From NCBI RefSeq assembly GCF_036402745.1, contig NZ_DASWSJ010000161.1, positions 4,598 to 68,597 of the forward strand: DNA of 64,000 nt. The letters are read 5' to 3'. The position numbers and the translations under genes are program-made. The notes under the pieces were generated by a model. The model made no database searches and was not told the origin of the DNA. It worked only from the letters and a program-made list of their open reading frames with translations. Below are positions 24,559-32,400 of the stretch, piece after piece. This DNA is from Actinophytocola sp036402745. Its GTDB lineage: Bacteria > Actinomycetota > Actinomycetes > Mycobacteriales > Pseudonocardiaceae. The number at the start of each line of letters is the position of its first letter. Positions within the stretch are counted from its first letter, which is position 1.

Positions 24559-25235
24559 ATGGCACGGACGGCGCTGGTCACCGGCGGCGCGAGCGGTATC
24601 GGGCAGGCGTGTGCCGCACGGCTCGCGGCGGACGGGCTCGAGGTGGTCACCGTGGACCTCGCGGCCGGCGCCGACGTGCGGCTCGACGTCACCGACGCGG
24701 CCGCCGTGGCGGCGGCGGTCGAGCGGGTGGGCCGGGTCGACGTGCTGGTGAACAGCGCCGGCGTGATCGGCCCGGCCAAGCCTCTCGCCGAGGTGCCGAC
24801 GCGGAGTGGGCGGCGACGTTCGCGGTCAACGTGACCGGGACGTTCCACCTGTGCCGTGCGGTCACCCCCGGCATGGTCGCGCGGGGCTGGGGCCGGGTCG
24901 TGAACCTGGCGAGCATCGCCGGCAAGGACGGGAACCCGGGGCTCGCCGTCTACTCGGCGACGAAGGCCGCGGTGATCGGGCTGACCAAGGCGCTCGGCAA
25001 GGAGCTCGCGACCACCGGCGTACTGGTCAACGCGGTCGCACCAGCGGTGATCGAGACACCCATGAGTGCGACCGCCGATCCGGCGGTGATGGCGAGACTG
25101 GCGAGCCTGATCCCGATGGGCCGGCTCGGCCGGGCGGGCGAGGTCGCGGAGCTCGTCGCCTGGCTCGGTTCGGATCGTTGCAGCTTCTCCACTGGCGCGG
25201 TCTACGACATCAGCGGAGGGCGGGCCACGTTCTAG
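24559..25235 (+). pseudogene. SDR family dehydrogenase interrupted by a single-base frameshift
   Basis: The first 80 codons from ATG 24559 (GAGGAGG ahead) encode a normal SDR start, with TGGASGIGQ, LDVTDAAAV, VLVNSAGVIG and ending PLAEVP. At about 24800 the frame must move by one to continue as DAEWAATFAVNVTGTFHLCR, the catalytic YSATK, NAVAPAVIETPM and GAVYDISGG up to the stop at 25235. The total of 677 nt is one short of 226 codons, so one base (most simply a C in a CCC) is missing. It is either a recent pseudogene or an assembly error. The KstR-type box suggests a steroid or hydroxyacyl-CoA dehydrogenase. Confidence 0.85.
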
Positions 25236-25579
25236 GCGCTGACCCGGCTGGGGGTGAGCAGCGCGCCCGGGATCCGGTCGTCCGGCAGGGCGAGCATCGC
25301 GCCCAGCACCGCGAGGGCCGGCCCGGCCTCCTGCCAGAACACCCGGCTGGGCGCCAAGATGTCCTGGTCGGAGGGCATTCGGGCGGCGACGACCTCGTCC
25401 TCGCCGTGCAGCTGCACCACGTCGACCACGTTGTGGTGGGCCCGCACGCCGACGACGGCGATGACCTCGCCGTTCTCGTCTCTGGGGTCGATGAACCGGA
25501 AACCGCGCGCCACCAGCGCGCGGAGTTGGGCATCGGTGCTGGTCGCGGTGTGGACCGACGACGCGGCACTGGAAGCCAT
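25232..25579 (-). CDS. Hypothetical protein, partner of DUF397 gene
   Basis: A 115-aa soluble protein, with GGAGGG just before the ATG at 25579. The first half carries ARGFRFIDPRDENGEVIAVV and GVRAHHNVVDVVQLHGED; the second half has RVFWQEAGPALAVLGAMLAL. I do not recognise the family. Similar small proteins often follow DUF397 genes in actinobacteria. Here the start overlaps the DUF397 stop (TGATG), so they are co-translated. Its 3' end overlaps the convergent SDR by 4 nt. Confidence 0.75.
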   Translation of the reverse strand: MASSAASSVHTATSTDAQLRALVARGFRFIDPRDENGEVIAVVGVRAHHNVVDVVQLHGEDEVVAARMPSDQDILAPSRVFWQEAGPALAVLGAMLALPDDRIPGALLTPSRVSA

Positions 25580-25803
25580 CAAGCCCTCCGCTTCCTCACG
25601 TCGGCCAGGAAGGTCACCAGGTCGGTGCGTGAGTAGACCAGCACCGGGCCGTCCGGGTTGCGAGAGTTCCGCACGGCGACGACCTCGCCTTGCGGCCAGG
25701 TCAGCTCCACGCAGTTGCCGACCGCACCGCTGGCGCTGCTCTTGCGCCACACAGCGTGCTCGAGCCGATCAGCGGACATGCCATTTCGGACGTTGCCTGT
25801 CAT
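25579..25803 (-). CDS. DUF397 domain protein
   Basis: A 74-aa protein with the full DUF397 pattern: VWRKSSASGAVGNCVELTWP, then VVAVRNSRNPDGPVLVYSR, then a terminal helix. DUF397 proteins are actinobacteria-specific partners of XRE/DUF5753 regulators; the BldB-like set is the best-known example. The regulator at 26080 lies about 280 bp upstream on the same strand. ATG 25803 is preferred over the inner Met (25779) because of the GGTGG upstream. Confidence 0.88.
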   Translation of the reverse strand: MTGNVRNGMSADRLEHAVWRKSSASGAVGNCVELTWPQGEVVAVRNSRNPDGPVLVYSRTDLVTFLADVRKRRA

Positions 25804-25842
25804 GTGCCCACCCCGATTCCCGACTACCTACAGTGGGTGCAC

Positions 25843-25906
25843 CTGCACGTGCAGCTGCATACAATGACGATAACATGTGCGAGTGCAGCGGTAAATGCAC
25901 GTGCAT
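25843..25906 (-). promoter_or_regulatory. Paired TGCACGTGCA palindromes upstream of the DUF397 gene
   Basis: CTGCACGTGCAG (25843-25854) and ATGCACGTGCAT (25895-25906) share a perfect 10-bp core and have centres 52 bp apart, about five DNA turns. The DNA between them is A/T-richer than its surroundings. They lie 40-103 bp upstream of the DUF397 start and could be a looped or cooperative operator, perhaps for the neighbouring XRE protein. Confidence 0.6.
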
Positions 25907-26079
25907 ATGAATGGGCGCACACGATTAGGTCAAGATCCGCTACGGCAGGTGTCCGCCCAGGTAATGGCCGGTGAACGGGTCACGGCGAGAACCAGATACC
26001 GCCAGTTACCACCCGATCGAGTGATGAGAACACCCTGGTGGCGAGAACTGCGGGCCCATCCACGATGGGCGGCGGGCGG

Positions 26080-26985
26080 TCAGAGCTCGGCGCGGAGCTT
26101 CGACAGGAGCTGGCGGCTGCGGTCGGGCGTCTCCGCGTCGACGGCCAGGCGGTCGATCACCCGGCCGTAGACCTCGATCTCGTTCTGGCGGTCGAGGTAG
26201 AGCGCGCCGTTGAGGTGCTCGATGTAGACCACGTCCGGCAGCGACGGCTCGGCGAACCGCAGCATGCTGAACGAGCCCTCGGCCGAGTAGCCGCTCATCG
26301 AGTACGGCACGACCTGCAGCGTGATGTTCGGCTGCTTGGTGACCTCGAGCAGGTGCTCGATCTGACGCCGCAGCGTGGCGACGCCGCCGAGCGGGCGGCG
26401 CAGCACCGACTCGTCGAGGACCGCCCACAGCCGGGGCGCGCCCTGGCGGAACAGCACCCGCTGCCGCTGCATGCGCAGCCGCACCCGGCGCTCGGTCTCG
26501 TCGTCGATGCGGGTGGTCTGGCCGTGGCTGGCGACCGCGCGGACGTACTCCTCGGTCTGCAGCAGGCCCGGCACGAACAGCAGCTCGTAGTTCTGGATGA
26601 GCGACGCGGACTCCTCGAGCCCGACGAAGTTGGAGAACCAGTCGGGCATGAGGTCGGTGTAGCGGTGCCACCAGCCGCGCTCGTTGGACTTGCGCACCAT
26701 GTCCAGATAGAAGGCACGCTCGTTCTCGTCGGTGACGCCGTACATCGTGAGCAGGTCGCCGACGTCGCGCTCCTTGAAGCCGACCCGGCCCAGCTCCATC
26801 CGGCTGATCTTGGAGTCCGACCCGCGGATGGCGTAGCCGGCGTCGGCCCGGGAGATCTCGGCCGCCTCGCGCAACCGCCGCAGCTGGGCACCGAGCACGA
26901 TGCGCCGTGCCGTCGGCGCTCCGCTGACCTCGGCCGCGGTGAGCGGCGCAGACTCCGGGGCACCGCGAGGGTCGTCCGCGGCCAT
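26080..26985 (-). CDS. XRE family regulator with DUF5753 domain
   Basis: A 301-aa regulator. The start at 26985 has GGAGG seven bases upstream, and the frame extends 12 unlikely codons further. The N-terminal HTH spans about residues 32-85 (LGAQLRRLREAAEISRADAG and SKISRMELGR). The DUF5753 region has WFSNFVGLEESASLIQNYEL, PGLLQTEEYVRAV and LRFAEPSLPDVVYIEHLNGA. Such proteins pair with DUF397 partners and act in development or antibiotic control in actinomycetes. It lies upstream of the DUF397 pair but is separated by the palindromic region, so it may regulate that operon. Confidence 0.92.
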   Translation of the reverse strand: MAADDPRGAPESAPLTAAEVSGAPTARRIVLGAQLRRLREAAEISRADAGYAIRGSDSKISRMELGRVGFKERDVGDLLTMYGVTDENERAFYLDMVRKSNERGWWHRYTDLMPDWFSNFVGLEESASLIQNYELLFVPGLLQTEEYVRAVASHGQTTRIDDETERRVRLRMQRQRVLFRQGAPRLWAVLDESVLRRPLGGVATLRRQIEHLLEVTKQPNITLQVVPYSMSGYSAEGSFSMLRFAEPSLPDVVYIEHLNGALYLDRQNEIEVYGRVIDRLAVDAETPDRSRQLLSKLRAEL

Positions 26986-27205
26986 CTCAGCCTCCCCAGG
27001 TCTGGATCTTCGGGTCACCATCAGACAACTCAGAGTACGCGTCCGACCGCCCTACCGGGAAGCCGCACCGCCGTCCGCCAGTGCGGACGCCCGCGGCAAA
27101 CGGCCGTACGGAACGCCTCGGGCGACCGGAAGCCGCAGCTCAGCGATCCGGCGATCGGGGCCGCCCGGCGGGCCGTCGAGACTGACGTCACGCGGATGGC
27201 CGAGC

Positions 27206-27242
27206 GCGCACCGCCGCGCCCACCCGGGGCGCGGCGGTGCGC
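27206..27242 (-). terminator. Terminator of the secreted protease gene
   Basis: GCGCACCGCCGCGCCC (27206-27221) pairs perfectly over 16 bp with 27227-27242 around ACCCG, 8 nt beyond the protease stop on the minus strand. Confidence 0.85.
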
Positions 27243-27249
27243 ACCTCAC

Positions 27250-28377
27250 TTACGCGGTCACCAGCGAGAGCCCGTACACCCCGAGGATCTCGTTGACGGG
27301 CTGGAACCAGGTCTCCCCGCCGCTGCCGCAGTTGCCCCAGCCGCCGGAGGTCACGCCCTGGGCCTGGTCGCCGGTGATGAACGAGCCACCGGAGTCGCCT
27401 GGCTCGGCGCACACGTTGGTCTTCGTCATCTGGTACACCGCGCCCTGGGCGTAGTTGACCGTCTCGTTCTTGGCCAGCACCGTGCCGCAGTGCCAGTGCG
27501 TCGTGGAGCCCGACCGGCAGATCGACGAGCCGACCGGCGCCTCACCGGAGCCGCGCACGAGCTGGTCGGGCACGGTGCCCCAGCCCAGCACGACCGGCGC
27601 GCCCCACCAGCCGTTGCCGATCTGGATGAACGAGTAGTCGTTGCCCGGGAAGGACGAGCCGGCGAAGGTGCCCATCCACGAGCCGTCCCAGCCGACCACC
27701 GAGCTGCCGACCCCGCCGCAGTGCCCGGCGCTGACGAAGCCGCCGTGCACGGAGAAGCCGATCGAGCAGCGGGTGTTGCCGTTGATGTAGTACGGGTCGC
27801 CGCCGACCGTGCCGGCCGAGAACGGGCGCGGCAGGTGGTCGGTCTCCTCGACCCGCACCGGGCCCGCTTTCCTTGCCACGTCGAGGAAGTCGCTGACGTC
27901 CGCGCCGCGCCGGACGGTGACGACCACGCTGCCGGTGCGCGGGTCGGTACGCCAGCCCGCGACGTCGGCCGGGGCCCTGACCGTGTCCAGCTTCGCCTTC
28001 GCCGCGTCCAGCTCGGCCTGGGTGTGCTCGACGGGCGCCACCTCGGCGCCGGTCGCGCGGACCGCGGCCGCGGTGTCCGATGTGGTCAGCCCGACCACGA
28101 GCGTGCCGCGCTTCGCGTCGAACCAGGAGCCGCCGTAGGCCGCGCCGGCCGCCGCGCGGGCCGCCGGCTCGATCCCGATCGCCGTCGACTCCCGCGCGAG
28201 GCGGGTGACCGCCTGCGCCTCGGTGAGGCCGAGGTCGCGCTGCATTGCCGCGACCACGCCGTTCGACGCGACCGCGGTGTCCACTTCGGTCGCCGACGAC
28301 GTGCCGCCGGCGACGATCGTGCTCAGTGCCACGAGCGCACACGCGCCCACCGACCCGAGCAATCTCGCTCGCTTCAT
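27250..28377 (-). CDS. Secreted S1-family serine protease with propeptide (streptogrisin/alpha-lytic type)
   Basis: A 375-aa preproenzyme. A signal peptide (KRARLLGSVGACALVALST, cleavage near residue 29) is followed by a propeptide of about 160 residues with the alpha-lytic pro-domain pattern LARESTAIGIEPAARAAAGA. The mature chymotrypsin-like domain starts near residue 189. The catalytic triad is H219 (SAGHC), D247 (GNDYSF) and S329 (PGDSGGS), with paired Cys positions 204/220 and 287/297 suggesting disulfides. It would be exported and self-cleaved. A LacI-type operator and a DasR-like site lie upstream, pointing to control by carbon or aminosugar supply. Confidence 0.94.
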   Translation of the reverse strand: MKRARLLGSVGACALVALSTIVAGGTSSATEVDTAVASNGVVAAMQRDLGLTEAQAVTRLARESTAIGIEPAARAAAGAAYGGSWFDAKRGTLVVGLTTSDTAAAVRATGAEVAPVEHTQAELDAAKAKLDTVRAPADVAGWRTDPRTGSVVVTVRRGADVSDFLDVARKAGPVRVEETDHLPRPFSAGTVGGDPYYINGNTRCSIGFSVHGGFVSAGHCGGVGSSVVGWDGSWMGTFAGSSFPGNDYSFIQIGNGWWGAPVVLGWGTVPDQLVRGSGEAPVGSSICRSGSTTHWHCGTVLAKNETVNYAQGAVYQMTKTNVCAEPGDSGGSFITGDQAQGVTSGGWGNCGSGGETWFQPVNEILGVYGLSLVTA

Positions 28378-28409
28378 GGTGCTCTCGTTTCTCAGCAGGG
28401 GTGAGAGGA

Positions 28410-28423
28410 TGAGAGCGCTCTCA
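28410..28423 (-). promoter_or_regulatory. LacI-family-type operator upstream of the protease
   Basis: TGAGAGCGCTCTCA is a perfect 14-bp palindrome of the kind bound by LacI-family regulators of polysaccharide use in actinomycetes (compare the CebR box TGGGAGCGCTCCCA). It lies 33 nt before the protease start. No LacI gene is in the window. Confidence 0.65.
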
Positions 28424-28459
28424 ATTCACCAACGTGCTGTATCCGGCACCGTCGCGTCA

Positions 28460-28471
28460 AGGTCTAGACCA
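28460..28471. promoter_or_regulatory. DasR-like (dre) site
   Basis: The palindrome GGTCTAGACC (28461-28470), followed by A, shares the central 11 nt of the dre consensus ACTGGTCTAGACCACT; the flanks differ. It lies between the divergent protease and MBL genes, 29 nt before the MBL start. Confidence 0.5.
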
Positions 28472-28498
28472 AATTTCGTCCGCTCCTAAGGTGGACGG

Positions 28499-29440
28499 AT
28501 GACCTCCACGGCGCACGACATCACCTCCCCCGCCCCGCCCCGGCTGGAGGAGGTGAGCGACGGCGTCTTCGCCTACCTGCAGCCGGACGGCACCTGGTGG
28601 ATCAACAACACCGGCTTCCTCGTGGGCGAGCGCGGCGTGGTCAGCGTCGACGCGTGCTCGACCGTGCGGCGCACCCGCGCCTACCTCGACGCGATCCGCC
28701 GGGTCACCCCGCGGCCGGTCCGCACGCTGATCAACACCCACCACCACGGCGACCACACGTTCGGCAACTTCCTGTTCGAGGGCGCGACGATCGTGGCGCA
28801 CGAGGGCACCCGGGACGGCGTGCTCGCCTGGGGCCAGCCGTTCGACGAGCCGTTCTGGACCAAGGTCGACTGGGGCGACGTGACGCTCGAGCCACCGTTC
28901 CTCACCTACACCGAGGGCGTCACCGTGTGGGTCGACGACCTGCGCTGCGAGGTCCAGCACACCGGCACCCCCGGCCACACCACGAACGACTCGATCGTGT
29001 GGGTTCCCGAGCGCCGCCTGCTGTTCTGCGGCGATCTGCTGTTCAACGGCGGCACGCCCTTCCTCCTCCAGGGCTCGATCGCGGGTGCCGTCGACGTGCT
29101 CACCCAGGTCCTCAAGCCCCTGGACGCGGCGACGATCGTCCCCGGCCACGGCCCGGTCTCCGGCCCCGAGCTGATCGACGACGTGCTGGGCTACCTGCGG
29201 TTCGTGCAGGCCACCGCGCGCGAGGGAAAGGCGGCGGGCCTCTCCCCGCTGGAGGCCGCGCGGGAGGTCTCGCTGGGCGACTACGAGGGGCTCAAGGACA
29301 AGGAGCGGATCGTCGGCAACCTGCACCGTGCCTACGCCGAGCTGGCCGGCACCGAGCCGGGCGGCCAGCTCGACGCGGTCGCCGCCCTGCGGGACATGGT
29401 CGCCTACAACGACGGGCAGCCGTTGACCTGCCTCGCGTGA
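28499..29440 (+). CDS. MBL-fold metallo-hydrolase
   Basis: A 313-aa metallo-beta-lactamase-fold enzyme. The metal motif HHHGDH lies at 81-86 (NTHHHGDHTFGN), with later ligands in TGTPGHTTND and FCGDLLFNGG and the distal PGHGP. The family hydrolyses thioesters, lactones or phosphoesters; this subgroup (long C-terminal helical part, SPLEAAREVSLGDYEGLKD) is often annotated as a cyclase or hydrolase near aromatic or ketide genes. It is divergent from the secreted protease and 23 nt ahead of the helicase-nuclease gene. The substrate is unknown. Confidence 0.88.
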   Translation: MTSTAHDITSPAPPRLEEVSDGVFAYLQPDGTWWINNTGFLVGERGVVSVDACSTVRRTRAYLDAIRRVTPRPVRTLINTHHHGDHTFGNFLFEGATIVAHEGTRDGVLAWGQPFDEPFWTKVDWGDVTLEPPFLTYTEGVTVWVDDLRCEVQHTGTPGHTTNDSIVWVPERRLLFCGDLLFNGGTPFLLQGSIAGAVDVLTQVLKPLDAATIVPGHGPVSGPELIDDVLGYLRFVQATAREGKAAGLSPLEAAREVSLGDYEGLKDKERIVGNLHRAYAELAGTEPGGQLDAVAALRDMVAYNDGQPLTCLA

Positions 29441-29463
29441 GCCCGGACCGGTAACGTGGGGCT

Positions 29464-32400
29464 GTGAGTGAGGCGAACGAGGTGGCTCCGGACCCACTGG
29501 TGAGCCGCGCCGTCCGGCTGTTCGAGTTCCTCGGCCGCACCCAGCAGCTGCGCAACCTCCCACCGCACACCGTGGCCGGCTACCGGTCTGTCCTCTGGCT
29601 CCACGAGCTGCCCGACCACCCCGCGGTCGTCGCCGCGCACCGGGGCGACCCGGGGCTGGACGAGCCCGTCCTCACCGTCGACCGGGTGGCGCGCGTCGAG
29701 CCGCCGGAGCCGGCCGGGTTCAGCCTCGACCGCTGGGACGACCCGGAGCTGCCGCCCCCGCCGCCCGAGGACCCCGTGCTGCGCGAGCGGTACGACGAGT
29801 GGCTCGCCGGCTGGCAGGAGTGGGCCGAGCGGGAACGGCGCGACGGCCAGGTGCGGGCCTGGTACAGCCAGCTGTTCGCCACCTACGTCGCGGCCACCGG
29901 CAACCCCGAGGAGCTCGAGCTCGTGGTCGGCGTCGGCTGCCTCGCGTGGGCACCGCCCGGCCACCCCGAGGTCCGCCGGCACGTGGTCACCGCGCCGGTC
30001 ACCATCACCCTCGACGACGACACCGGGCGGCTCGCGGTCCGGCGGGTCGAGTCGGTCGACGCGGCCGACGTCGAGCTGGACATGCTCGACCCCGGCCTCA
30101 TCCCGAACCCGCGGCACGTCAACGACATCCGCACGCAGGCCCGCGAGCTCGCCGGCCACCCGCTCGACCGGACGGAGACCGGCGCGCTGGTCCGCCGGGT
30201 CGTGCACACGCTCGACGCGGGCGGCGAGTACCGCGACACCGACACCGTGCCCGCGCCGGCCACGCACGCGGTGGCCGCGTTCGCGCCCGCGGTGATCCTG
30301 CGCCGGCGCTCGCAGCAGGGCCTCGTCGAGATCTTCGAGACCATCGTCGACCAGCTCACCGAGTCCGGCGAGGTGCCCGACGGGCTGCGGCCCCTCGTCG
30401 ACCCGGACCACCGGCCGCACCCGCACGCCGCCCCGCCGGTGCCCGGCGCGCTCGTCGGCGTGGACGACGACGAGTTCCTGCCGCTGCCGGTCAACGACAC
30501 CCAGCTGCGGATCGTCCGGCAGGTCGACACCCAGGCGCAGACGCTCGTGCAGGGCCCGCCCGGCACCGGCAAGACGCACACGGCGGCCGCGCTGCTCTCG
30601 CACCTCCTGGCGCAGGGCAAGCGGGTGCTGGTCACCGCGCACACCGACCGGGCGCTGCGCGAGGTCCGGGACAAGCTGCCGGCGGAGATCAAGCCGTTGT
30701 CGGTGGCCGTGGTCGGCACCTCGCGCGAGGACATGTCCGACCTGAAGGTGGCCGTCGAGCGGATCGCCGCGGCCGCCACCGAGCACGACGAGGTGGCGGC
30801 CCGGGACACCGAGCAGGCCTGCCTCGACGACATCGAGCGCCTGCGGCTGCGCCGCGCGGACCTGCACGCCCGGCTCGTCGCCGCCCGCGAGGACGAGGTC
30901 CGCGAGCACACCCACGGCGGCTACCGCGGCACGCTCGCCGCCATCGCCCGGTCGCTGGAGGCGCAGCGGCCACGGTACGGCTGGCTCGCCGCGCTCGCCG
31001 ACGTCCGGCCCGGCGACGAGCCGCCACTGTCCACTGCGGACATCGTCGAGTGGCGGCGGCTGCTGCTCGACCGGGCGCTCGCGTCCGACGAGCTCGAGGC
31101 CGGCGGCCGGCTCGTCGACATCACCATGGTTCCGCCGCCGCCCGGGTTCGCCGATCTCGTCGCCGCCGAGAGCGCCGCGGCCGCCGCCGACCAGGACCAT
31201 CGCTCGGCGAAGACGCACCTCGCCTTCGACGCCGTGCGCCGGATCGACGCCCAGGCCCGCGAGCAGCTGCGCAGGCGGCTGCGCGAGCTGGCGGACGAGG
31301 CCGACGACCTGGCGCGGCGCCGGGAGGAGTGGATGAACGACGCGCTGGCCGACATCCGGTCCGGCCGCGGCCGGGCGTGGCACGGCCGCGCGCAGCAGAT
31401 CACCACGCTCGTGGCCCAGGCGGACACCCTGGTGGCCCGCTTGGGTCCACTCACGACGGTCGAAGTGGACGGTCAGGCCACGCTGCTCGTGCCGGTGGCC
31501 CAGCAGCTGCTCGCGCACCTGGCCGGCGGCGCGCTCAAGACCGGTCCGGACGGCATGCCGAAGGTCGGCGCTCTCTCGGCGCGGCCGGTCAAGCAGGCGC
31601 AGGCACTGTTCACCCAGGTGCGGGTCGACGGGCTGCCGCCCACCGACGCGGGCCGGCTGAGCGCCTTCCTGGTGTGGGCCGACCTGACGAAGATCCTCGC
31701 CGCGCTCGACCGGGGGTGGCCCGCCGGGGTCGCGATGCCGGCCGGGTCGGTGTACGAGCGGGTGCAGTGGCACAGCACGGAGCTGGACCAGCTGCACCGG
31801 GTGCTGCGGCTGTCCGAGGCGCTGGAGACCGAGCAGCGGCTGCTCCACGACGCCGGCCTGCCGCGCCCGGACTGGACCGACCTGGACGCGGTCCGGACCT
31901 ATGCCGACCTCGTCGACGTGGCGGCCGCGGCCGACGCGCACGCGGCGGCCATCGTGCCGCTGCGCCGGATCGAGGCCACGCTCTCGGTCGCGGCCGGGCA
32001 CGCGGACGCGGCGCCGTGCGTGCGCGCGTTGCGCCAGGCCGCGAAGCAGCGCGATCCCGACGCGTACGCGGTGGCGCACAAGCGGCTCGAGCGCCTGCAC
32101 GAGGTGCGCCGGCTGGTCCTGCGCCGCGACGGGCTCGCCGCCCGCCTCTCCCCCAGGCTGCGCACCGCCGTCGAGACCACGGCCGCCGAGTCCACTTGGG
32201 ACGATCGGCTGGCCGGGTTCGCCGACGCGTGGGCCTGGGCGTCGACCGGCGCGTGGGTGCTCGACCAGGGCGCGGTGGACGTCAACGCGCTGCAGGCCGA
32301 GATCGGGCTCACCGAGCACCGGATCCGCCGCGAGGTGGAGACGCTGGCGGCCACCCGGGCGTGGGGGCACGCGGTGTCGCCGGACCGGCTGACCGGGCAG

